Origin: Nemopilema nomurai
Taxonomy: Eukaryota > Cnidaria > Scyphozoa > Rhizostomeae > Rhizostomatidae
Direction: 5' to 3'
NCBI GenBank assembly: GCA_003864495.1
Contig: ML133401.1
Location: 2,507,373 to 2,571,372 of the forward strand
DNA length: 64,000 nt
The notes beneath the pieces were generated by a model. That model was given only the letters and a program-made list of their open reading frames with translations, searched no databases and was not told the origin of the DNA. Below, in pieces: positions 1 through 9,846 of this stretch; position 1 is the stretch's first letter, and each line of letters starts with the position of its first letter. The position numbers and the translations under genes were made by a program.

Positions 1-209
1 TGGCAATGGTTCCGTACCCATCTTCAAAAGCTCCTCCACATTATTGCAAAGTGAATTCAGCGTACAGATGCCTACTCAGATTTTCCATATTCGTGTCTTC
101 CCAATAGCAATGCGTATTCTCAATAGCAATGTGCTTGCTTTCGTTTTTACTAGAGACAGGCTGTGTTTTTGTAATGTGATTCAATTCTCAAATGTCTTAT
201 TAAAAATAG

Positions 210-1909
210 CGAGAAGAAGAGAAGCAGCGAAGACAACAAGAATTCAAAATCGCATGTGATAAAGCCGACGCTCAATATTGCCGAAGCTTGCTCGGGCGAT
301 TCGGACTGGAACCATGGAAAAGAGTTGTTGAAATAAGCAAACTGAACGAGCAAATAGCAGAAAAATATTATGCACGAACTGTTTTCAGAGGCTGCCTTCA
401 GGTCTGGAGAAAATATGCCCAAGAAAGCAAACAAGAGAAAATTTCGTATGCAGACGAATGTCATAGAGTTATTCTGCTGCGAAGAAGCTTTAGAGCTTGG
501 AGAAAGGTATGTGCTTATTTGTTGTCCTAAAGTCATCGGCAGACATTTTGCATCGGTAGAGAAATACCTGTGAGTCAAATGTCTATCTTTAAGCTGCCTT
601 TAGGTGTAAATATGAAATGGAAGTGGCTACTTACCACTTACTAAAAGTATAAAGGAAAATTAATAAAATGTGTTGAAACTTTAATGATATAAATGCAAAA
701 TGCTTGAAACATGGTGTTTATGATTCACAGGTATTTACCTCTGAATCAAGTTAAAGCTTGCTTTCCTCTAAAGCGAAAAACGCACCATTATTCGTCAGTA
801 AAGCAACATTCAATTGCAATTGCTTCTATATGACAATGTAAATAGATGTAAGGCAAAACTAAAGTCCCATGTTTCCCATGAGCAAACTACAGACCGCTGA
901 AGCGCAGTTTCGAAGATACTACTTCAAAGAAAGTGTCCATGCTACGAAACTTTGCTTTCAAGCCTCTAAACATAGCTTCTAAACATGGCAGAATATATGG
1001 CAATCGAGAGCAGCGCATATGGTAAAATGTAGTTTTATAGTGCAGGAAAGGAACTAGGTGAACCTGTGTTTCGAATTTAGCTGTTATTTTTTCAGTACGG
1101 AAAACATTACGATATCCTGGAAGACCTGGCAAAAAGGCATTTTGTGTCTGCCGTTGTGAAGAAGTATTTTCAAACATGGCAGTATTACGTCACAAATGAA
1201 AGATTAATATATTGGTCGAATGAGGAGAAGGCGGAACAACACGATGAAAAGTAAGCAACATAATGAACTTGTGTAGTTCTGTGTTCTTATTATGGAATGA
1301 ATAAGCAGCTTTCTCTGTGGGAAGCTTTTGTCCTGGATATGCTGACTGATAGATTAATGGGCCTAACTAGAGATTTGGGGATGGTTTGGTGATAGAATGG
1401 TGTGAGCTTAGCGTTGTGAAGCTGATTAGGAGCCTTGAACAAACGATGTTGTTAAAAATGATGAGATCTTAATTCAGCCTCTTTCTCAATGCTTTGTTCA
1501 GCCTCTTTCTCAACTCCTTGCAGCTGCAGAATGAGTGAAAAATAGCATTCACATGGATAAATTATTAATATTAATCTTGTGTCATGCAACTTAAGTATAG
1601 GTAGAATTTTGCAAAATCCATATACAAATGTAGGTTGATAAATTAAAAGAGCTCTGTGTTCTATTTTTTGCCCACAGAACCCTCTTTCTAATGTTTTGTA
1701 ATGCATGACAAATGTATTTTGCCGAAAATTCAGATGGAGATTTGCTGCGACTCATCAAGATCATATTCTCTTGTAGGCGCCATTTAAAAGCTGCCATGGT
1801 TCAATGGTTAGCATTTGTTAAGGATCTGAAAGACGAAAGAAAGCGATATAAGAGGAAAGAGGAGCTGCGTAAAAGAGTCAAGGAATGGCTGCCAGATTTT
1901 TCGACGTAA
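210..1909 (+). CDS. CCDC191: CCDC191 (KIAA1407)-like coiled-coil protein, 3' end only (last three exons)
   Basis: Three exons join in phase: 210-506 (99 codons), 1096-1250, and 1777-1909 ending in TAA. The first has an AG acceptor at 208-209, so earlier exons lie upstream of the window. Donors are GTATGT (507) and GTAAGC (1251); acceptors TTCAG (1095) and TGTAG (1776). The peptide is highly charged and helical. It carries repeated aromatic/Trp motifs (EPWKRVV, LQVWRKYA, FRAWRK, FQTWQYY, VQWLAFV) spaced like SFI1-type repeats, and ends with a basic stretch and KEWLPDFST. From memory this order, including the terminal LPDF motif, matches the C-terminus of vertebrate CCDC191, whose function is poorly known. 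A generic SFI1-family protein is the alternative. Only about 195 residues are visible, so nothing can be said about the N-terminus. Confidence 0.8.
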
Positions 1910-4149
1910 CAGATGGAAACTTGAAGTTCCATTTTATACTGCAGTACATGGTGTTTCAGTGTAGAAGGATATTTGAAAAGGCTTCTTGCTTTATTCGAGA
2001 TACCATTTTCTGCCGGTTCAAAACCATTTAAAACCGTGTCTTTTTTAATGTCAACAACAGTGTTAAGCTCAAACCAGTGATGGACCTTGTAGTATAGCCG
2101 TGAAGTTTTTCGTATGTCATTGCTAGAAGGATGAATTTGAAGGTATTGTTCTTTAGAATCATGTTTTTACTGTAGTATATACCCTATCTTTCAATGAGAT
2201 CGTACAATCGAACATTCAGATCTATATATCAAGTGAAAAGCGATTCAGTAACTTTCCTCGATCATTGCTCGACGTATCATCTAATCTAAATTTATAGGAA
2301 AGGTGAATCATCCAGCATAATTAAAAACCGCACTTGCAAACCTCGTTTTATGCACCGAGTAACTTAATTTTATGCAATTTGCTTTGTAAACCATTGGGCA
2401 TGTGACATTTGCCAATTGTGAAAGTCTTTTTCTTTATGAATGGAGAAAAAGCCAAATATTCAACAATTCTGACACGTTAAAATATTAACAATGGATTCAT
2501 AGCCAAACTTAACTTTGGTTGTTAAATTGATGGTAACTTTGGTTTTGGTTGTTAAAAGCTGGCTTAGAAATTTAAAAGGGTGCGATCCCCAAAGACACTA
2601 ACAAAATGAGTTTATTTCTTGCAGAATTTTTTTAAGGCATGAGCCATATTTGGAATATCCCGAGCGCACAAGAACTAAGGACTAGCAAAAAAGAATCAAA
2701 ACTTCAAAGTGATTATGACCATCATATCAAAATTCTTTTACAACAAAGTTTAACTAATGTTTATACAAAAAAGCTTTTGCTCGTTCTGTACTTGAGTCTA
2801 TCAGTTACTGAACGCTGGTTATAATCCAAGTGTTATGGTCATAAGATAACATCTTGTTTATTAGCATTCTAAAGGCCATTAACTGATGCAGTTAATACTC
2901 TAAGACAAGGTTACTTCATAATTGCTAAATGCAATACTATTCACATTGCGATACTTTTCAATGGAATTCGAGCATCACACTATTAGAAATTTCTATCGTA
3001 TGCTATTTCATTCGCTCTCTCCATGTTCAAAGCTAAAGTTTGAAGAGGATGCCTTTGTTGAACATCATCAAATCCTCAGTAAGTCTCTCGCGGGAAATGC
3101 GCGCTTTCTGACTTGTTCTGCAGCTCTCAATCCTTTTTGTATTTCCTGTTTAATTCGTGCGACCATACACAGAGGAACCAGGTGCAACAGACAATGCAAA
3201 CAACTGCAATGGTCACTATTCCACCGATACCCATCTTGCCTGTATCATATTAAAGAGAGGCTGCTATTAGAATCGAGGTAGCGTAAAAGCGATCGATGCC
3301 ACTTATGCTCTTAACTTCTACACCTGCCAATCATTGCAACAGGTTTATCAAAATGCCTGTCTCCAGAGGGCAATTAGCAGCGTAAACATTGCGATCTAAT
3401 CTTTTGATCTACCGAATAGGTTCTATCGCTTAACACGATGCAGCAAAAAATAGAACGATTTTGAAATATTTTGCGATATGGAGATAAGAGTTTTACAACG
3501 GCTTAGAAGAACTGCTTCTGAAAGCCTGTTCAATCTGAAAGATGAATCTGTACACGAAGTTCCTTTCACCTTCAAGGTCGAAGGAAGCATTTTGGGGAGG
3601 GGTATTTCGTGGGTTTGCAAAAGAAATTCATCTCAATTTGTGAATAAAGAGATTTTTAACATTGGAAAAAATCAAAATACATCTTGGACTTAAAACAAAC
3701 TTTCCATTTTAGCTAAAAGCCTAGTTCTCAAAATACGTTTGGAGAAAAGTTCAAACTGGAATAAAAGCAACCACTAAATACTTCTTGCCTTGGCGGCAAA
3801 TAATTCAAAATCATTTTTAGGGCAAACATGTTTAGCTCGTCGACAATAAGGGAAAATGGAAGCAAATGCTGTCCGCCAGGACAACACGAAAGGTGAATTA
3901 ACCAAAGGACACTGACCTTTCTCAAATGTGGTGCAAATATTTCAAAATAGTTGTCAACAAAGTCTACACAAATGTCTGCAATAATTTATTTCCATTAAAA
4001 GGTTGGCCAAGCAAAACCACTCAAAAGGCCTAATTGACCGCACTCGGACATGAAATGAACTTTGGAGAAAAACCTACCAATGCTTCGTGAGTGATGAGTC
4101 CACCGTGGCTGCCGGTTCTTTTCTATTCACCCAGGATCAAAAGACACTG

Positions 4150-4176
4150 GCGTTCGGACGCCTAGGCGGCGAACGC
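4150..4176. repeat. Short inverted repeat / hairpin
   Basis: GCGTTCG at the left pairs with CGAACGC at the right, and the centre contains the palindrome CGCCTAGGCG. The stem is GC-rich in an AT-rich neighbourhood. No gene context assigns it a role. Confidence 0.4.
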
Positions 4177-4716
4177 TATGCCCAAGAGGTAACCTAGATT
4201 CGTTACCAGTCCCCTCGTGGGTAACCTTCACGCGGAACCACAGGTGTTTGTATTGACTTTATTCATGACAATTTCCAACTCATTGATCTCTCAGCGAGGC
4301 CTGTCCCTAGAACATCCCAGACCACTTAGCTCCTTGGTCGATCATTTCTCAAGCATTCCTTGACAAAGACATGCCCTGCCCGCACATCTTAACGTCGGGA
4401 GCCAACTGGTTGCCAGTTGGCAAGAAACGGGTAGAGGAGAGGCAAAATGTCGTCTGTGATTTAAAGTTTTCATTTTGAAGCATTACGGCCATACCATCTT
4501 CTTGATGTTCAAGTTAACAGAAATCTTTTGCTCACAATCTAAGCCCTTCTAGAAGGAACTTTCTCAATTACCTTCCTGGTGGGCAGAAAAGAGCGCGTAT
4601 GCTTTGGAACTCTCCTTGTGTTTATGCATTTTTTCCCCTCCCCTTGTTAGCTAAAAACAGGGAGCCAGTCTTTCCCGTGTCTCTCCATGGGGTAGTCACC
4701 TTTGCTGGTGAAAATG

Positions 4717-4800
4717 TACCCTGAATACCAGACTCACTTTATATGGAATAAGACAGGAGAGTCTGGTACCCAGGGTAGTTAGTCTCTGGTACCCAGGGTA
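4717..4800. repeat. Fold-back element (CTGGTACCCAGGGTA family), copy 1
   Basis: The left arm (4717-4736) and right arm (4759-4777) form an inverted repeat with 2 mismatches in 19 around a loop of about 22 bases. The right-arm motif CTGGTACCCAGGGTA is repeated directly at about 4786-4800. A second fold-back with the same arm sequence lies at 62771-62829, and a related half-site at about 58355-58370. The element is too small to code; a MITE remnant or hairpin repeat is likely. Confidence 0.65.
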
Positions 4801-5755
4801 ATGAATACGGCTTCTCGTAGCCTATATACGTAGGCGTTTCTCTTATTCTTCTGACAGCCTTTCGGATGAGCCGTTAAGATAAAACAACCTAATCAATGTT
4901 GACAGACAAAATACGGACATGCACGGGGGTACTTCAGTTTTATCCATACCCACGACATTTTGAGTGGTTCAAATGGAAAAGGTAGCCTTCAAATGGCTAA
5001 AGGCCAGTTTACATAATCACATTTTGCAATCATATGAAGGATGCAATGGGAATTTAATCTGAGTGTGATCCTCGAACTGGATTGTAGTGTTGACGACCAT
5101 GAAAACCTATATTTGCCCCCTTCGTGTAGACCGTGCGTAGCTGCAAATACCTGAGTATTGCTTCTGATGTCATTGTGTAATGGAATACATCAGTTGCGGA
5201 TAATTTCAACGCCCAATGAATAAAGTCAACCTAGACTGTGGGCAAAATCTTCCGAAAGTGTCGAAATGTATCCATATCAAATGTTGCGGTGGTTTGGCCC
5301 CCATCCAGACCGGAATAAACCCATCCATAAAACAAGCACTGCAAACACATAGCTCTGTAATCGACTGGAAAGTTAAGTGAAAGGCAAACCAGCAACGTGA
5401 AGGCGCAAGGTAAGTGCAAAGCTTAGTGACTTTGTTATTGAATAAGGAAAAGAACAACAGGCTAGTCGAGTAAATACTTGCCGCTCATCCTTCATTTTTT
5501 ACACTTTGACGTAAACTCTCTACTTCTGTCAAGTATCTCTTCATTGTGCAGCGTGTATTTAACACGTAAATGCCAGAGGATAACTGATAATAACTGAAAT
5601 GCTAGCGTTCTTCATTCTTGCTTTGAAAATGAGTGTGAGAATTGTATCGATCCTTTCATCCTTCATAGTATTTTTTAAATTCTACAGACTTTAAGTTTGT
5701 TTTCTGCAATCGAAATTGCAGTTCCTTTAAGGGCATTGCATGTTTCCACAGTGCA

Positions 5756-5761
5756 TATAAA
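5756..5761 (+). promoter_or_regulatory. TATA box of the cysteine-rich secreted protein gene
   Basis: TATAAA lies 67 bases before the ATG at 5823, so transcription would begin around 5785 and leave a leader of about 35-40 bases. TTTTTCTAG just before 5810 also resembles a splice acceptor, so a 5' UTR intron with a different promoter is possible. Confidence 0.5.
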
Positions 5762-5822
5762 ACAAAGCAGATCATTGATGCTTCTGTAACGAAAATAACA
5801 TTTTTTCTAGAGAACAGAAAGG

Positions 5823-6263
5823 ATGTGTGGTAAAATCGCTGTGCTGTTTCTGTTAATCGCCTGCATCCAGATGGCCAGGGCGAATTACAGAACATGCAAT
5901 TGCGACATTCGAACTGAAGACGAGGCCAACGCTCCAGTCTTGACCTCGTGGTCAGACAGATTGTGGTCATGTGGACTATTCTGTGGCTTTCCGGGTTTCC
6001 ACGTTTCTTGTGATGAAGTAAAAAGCTGGTGCCCAAACAACTGTTTTAAGAAAGCCAAGGCTAAGGTTAAAAGTAATGCTGAGTTGGACAATCTTTGCAA
6101 AAAGCACGGCAAAACAGTATCTCCTCCAAATGGCATTCAGATGTTTGCATACAGTAAGGTGATGAACAACTGTGGGGCAGCTTGGGACCACTTCAATCTC
6201 AACACCAAACTGTGTTGCTTTGTTCTGCGTCCGCAAAAGCGGTGGATCGGGTACCCCTGCTAA
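5823..6263 (+). CDS. Small secreted cysteine-rich protein, intronless, family not recognised
   Basis: One uninterrupted frame of 146 residues. Residues 1-20 are a typical signal peptide (basic K4, hydrophobic core AVLFLLIACI, small residues ARA before the predicted cleavage at N21). The mature part of about 126 residues has 12 cysteines, an even number that would allow six disulfides. They include CNC near its start, a CGLFC motif, a WCPNNC motif and a CC pair near the end, and the last residue is Cys. Between them is a Lys-rich helix-like stretch (FKKAKAKVKSN). The frame, TATA box (5756) and AATAAA (6577) make a compact single-exon unit. I do not recognise the family. It could be an extracellular matrix or skeletal-organic protein, a defence peptide, or a venom-type secreted protein; the sequence does not choose between these. 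Confidence 0.75.
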   Translation: MCGKIAVLFLLIACIQMARANYRTCNCDIRTEDEANAPVLTSWSDRLWSCGLFCGFPGFHVSCDEVKSWCPNNCFKKAKAKVKSNAELDNLCKKHGKTVSPPNGIQMFAYSKVMNNCGAAWDHFNLNTKLCCFVLRPQKRWIGYPC

Positions 6264-6576
6264 TGATGCCATCTTCAATTAGAATGAAGTCTGCGGAACA
6301 TTGTAGCTAACTGTTTAATTCCTCAGTTTATCAGAGCCAAAATGACAATTGTCTGTAGCATAAACGATTGGTGTTTATTAGAACATGCAAACATAATACG
6401 TACTTGGTGTTTATTGTACTTCTAAGTCACCAGCTTAAACATAATATTGATGATGTTTCTAGACAAGCAAAAGTCTTTTTTTTCTAATGTCATGACTCGT
6501 TTGACTAGCTCAAGCAGGGGAGCTAAACTGCTTTTAAATAATTTTCAAAAAAATCGACAAACTGCTGTCTTGACGC

Positions 6577-6582
6577 AATAAA
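6577..6582 (+). terminator. Poly(A) signal AATAAA of the cysteine-rich protein gene
   Basis: A canonical AATAAA about 315 bases after the stop codon at 6261-6263, on the same strand. Confidence 0.55.
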
Positions 6583-6613
6583 GTTCACGGTCATTAGAAA
6601 TGAATGCAGCGAT

Positions 6614-7086
6614 CAGTGGCGTATCGCACGGTGTGGACAAAACTCAGGGCCCCCCAAACGATTGGGCCCTGAGAGGGGCCCCTGCGAAAGTTTGTGAACA
6701 ATTTTTCTTGGTTATAAGCGTTTCTTAAAAGGACTCACAGTATCTTTAAAGTAGGCGAATGACTTGTTTTGATTGTTCATTAGCATCACACAATAATGAT
6801 GAAACTTAAATTGATCAAAAAGTACTTGAGGTCAAAGATATTCAAAGAAAGACACGATAACAAGGCAATACTGTCTACGGAGAATGCAGAAATCAAAAGG
6901 ATGTACTCTTTCAACGATAAGCAAATTTCAATGCTCCAAGAAAGAAAAGAAGTGGCTTTTAAACATGGAATTAGACCTTTTCCGTTAAGACTTCAAAATA
7001 AATGTTTATTCATGACGGTTTTTATGATGATTTGTGGACAGGCTACCGCAGAACATTTCAGGTTTGGTTATTTTGATGAAGCTTGA
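6614..7086 (+). pseudogene. Degraded hAT-type (ZMYM/TTF-like) transposase C-terminal fragment
   Basis: CAGTGGCGTA followed by a GGGCCCCCC-rich stretch (about 6614-6690) resembles the terminus of hAT elements found across animals. The frame starting at 6796 reads LKLIKKYLRSKIFKERHD then KAILSTENAEIKRM. This follows the pattern of the hAT dimerisation domain, in which a KLIKTYLRS-like helix is followed by LALLSIE. Only about 55 residues match the pattern; the rest of the 96-codon frame does not, and no upstream transposase is present. I saw no matching inverted terminus downstream. The call rests on remembered family pattern, so it is tentative. Confidence 0.35.
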
Positions 7087-7099
7087 CTAAAACAAGTAT

Positions 7100-8173
7100 A
7101 GAAATAATAAACTTCCTGTACTTAAAATAAAACTTCCTAGAAATCTTCTATTCAACTTGATTTTATATCTTGATAACTGTTTTTGTTGATGTTAGTTTAA
7201 GTTTTTTTAAAATGTACAACGCTGTGAAACATTGATGCAGTTGAGGAAAAAATCGGCCTGTAAACTTGATTTGCAAAGGAAAATAGGAGTCCCAAGCCAC
7301 AACTTTGACCAAAGACCACACGCTGCTCCGTCACGTCTCGTAGAGTTCTGAGAAAGGCTCGAGAAACTTTATTAACCTCTTGTGCGCACAACCTTGTTGT
7401 TGGCACTCAAACCGAGGCTGGTGCTGGGCCTAAACAAAAACATTCAAGGAGGATTGTCCCATGGCCTTGTAAGGTTTGAAAACGCAGCTACTTTTCATAG
7501 TGCAGGAACTTCCTTTTCCCTTTTATGCATGACTACTGTTTCATGATTATTTTACCAACTTGGATTAATCTAGAAGAGTTTTAATTATTTTCCTTTCGAC
7601 AAGTTTGAAAGCCTCTGACCACACACATGATTGAGGTTGTGGTATGATCTCTCAGAAATGTCTTGAGATTAATGTGTAATAAAAGACGCTTTGTGGACCC
7701 AAGAAGATTTTCATGTCGAGGCCTGCACTGAAGCAGCCAATGATAAACGAGTGCCACTCTCAGAACCCAACATTAAAAAATGCATGACTGTTATTATTAA
7801 TAATAACATTATTAATATTAAAAAGAACAATAATGGATAGTAGGTAGTTATGTGTATTGTATGAAGTGAAATTTACCGAGAAGGGGCTCTCAGTAGCTTA
7901 GCCAGCAAGGAAAGAGCACTTTCTAAGTTCAACTGAGAAAACAAAGCAATTTTTAAGCTGTTTGACTAGTTTTTTACAAAAGCTGGCATTAACAAAATAT
8001 GATAAAACTTGGCATAAATATCTTCAAGAGAAAATGTTAAGTTTTTAAATAGAAGCTACAAGCAGATGGTACTTCTGCCATGCCATTTTTTTAATTCAAT
8101 GGTTTCCTTTGGCCAGAAGCTGAATTGCTGCTTAGAAGAAAGCATGCCAGTCTGGTAGCTGCAGCAAACAAAA
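7100..8173. other. Intergenic 5' flank of ERCC5
   Basis: No exon or RNA gene is supported. It contains an AT-rich stretch with TTATTATTAATAATAACA at about 7790-7808. It must include the ERCC5 promoter and 5' UTR, but I see no clear TATA box. Confidence 0.4.
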
Positions 8174-9846
8174 ATGGGTGTCCACGGCCTATGGCAGCTT
8201 CTTCAGCCAGCTGGGAAGCCTATCCCTCTTGAAATGTTGGAAGGAAAGGTCCTAGCTGTTGGTATCCTTTCTGTATATACACTCATGACATTGCATTTGC
8301 ATGTAGATAATGTTATTAGTATAATGATACCTTGGTTTAACTATCGGGGAAGACTTTGGAAGTGGAATTTCAAAACTGGGTGCAGCTGTCTGGGAGCCTT
8401 TTTTGTTGAATTTAGTGGCATGAAAGATCAAAGGAATATCATTTTAATATATGTAGCTTGAATATCTAGCCAACGTCATACTTGATATTTTTCATGAATC
8501 ATAAGGCATTTATAAAGATTTTTGCATTTGTAGATTTGTCAATGTGTCTCTCTGTCCAAATAACATTGTCTATCAAACTTTCTTTATATTTCTTTATTTC
8601 CTGATGCTTTGATGTGAAAATCCTATCAGCAAGTTGTTTATAGAGAGACTGAGTACCATCTTTAACACACTTAAGATGTCAGCATCTGGCTGAATAAAGC
8701 TGCTAAGGGGATGAGAGACAAGTCTGGTAACCCTGTCCACAATGCACATCTTATTGTTATTTTTCATCGTATTTGCAAGCTGTTGTTTTACAAAGTGAAG
8801 CCTATCTTTGTCTTTGATGGTGGTGTGCCTGAACTGAAAAAGAAGACAATTGTAAGGGTCTTGCCATCGCTTTTAATCTTCATTGTTAAACCATTATTAA
8901 TTGTCTCAGAAGTATGACATCTTCATCTGACTTAATCTGACTAATTTTGAAAAGCAGAATTTGATTAGTCAAGTCATTTTATAGAACTTATAATTGTACT
9001 CACAGTTGAACAGAATAAATATTTGTATTTTCATTTTCTTGTTAGGGTATCCAATTTGATCACTCTCTAGAACTATCAATTAGTATTTTCACTTGCAAAT
9101 TAGGACAACAAATTTCATGCAACTTCAGAATTACCTATGAATTTTTTGTGATTTGTTTTTTAGATAAATGTTGTACCTTGTGTCTTTTTAGGCCAAATAT
9201 GCCTGTTACCAATGTTTAAATGTATTTCTCATCTAACAAAGGCAATCAGAAGAGAAAGAAAGATTACTGCAGAAGGAAAAGCATACAAGGCAAGCAAGAA
9301 AATTCTACATAATTATCTAAAAGGAAAAGCTCTTGAAACTGTCACAGGCAAAAGGGGGTAAGTTATCTTTGAATACTGACATGAATAATATGTTTTGAAT
9401 GTTTTTGTGGTAAAGTACATGCTGTTGGTTTTGAAAGATACTTTTATGGTGTGTAATGATGTTTCTTTACTGAAATCAGGACATAATGATTTGAGCAAAT
9501 GATTACATCTTTCTTGAAGCTACCTGCCTGAAATTATGGCCATTTTGGGGGTGTCATCTGTGGTCTTATGGAATTATAAAGGTCTTATTAGGATATAGCA
9601 GGATTTTGTTTAAGGGTGTGTATTAGCAATTACCATCCAATGTCTTGTCAGCAGCATGCAGTTTTACTGGCTTTATCCATGTCTCTTTGATATAATTGAG
9701 ATCCTTTTTGTTTGATAATATTTGTAGTGATTTTTTTGCTGAACAATGTTTCATCATTATAGGACCAGAAATGTGAACCCATCCAGGCAAGAAATTCAAG
9801 ATCTCTTTCAACTTCCACCAATGCCTATACCACAGGGAGATTTTAG
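8174..9846 (+). other. ERCC5: ERCC5 N-terminal nuclease region (exons 1-4)
   Basis: Exon 1 ends after AV with one base of the D30 codon; exon 2 continues with VSIWLN and runs to IFVFDGG containing D77, the first pair of metal-binding acidic residues. Exon 3 ([16 protein letters not shown]) is the basic helical region. Exon 4 ([20 protein letters not shown]) corresponds to the short conserved segment before the spacer. The intervening introns are 414, 390 and 405 bases. Confidence 0.9.

Larger units (their letters stand above)
1910..5755. other. Intergenic, 3.8 kb, no supported gene
   Basis: Open frames here are short (at most about 119 codons), lack family similarity and lack convincing splice partners. 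The only structure I see is the hairpin at 4150-4176 and the fold-back repeat at 4717-4800, listed separately. Confidence 0.6.
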
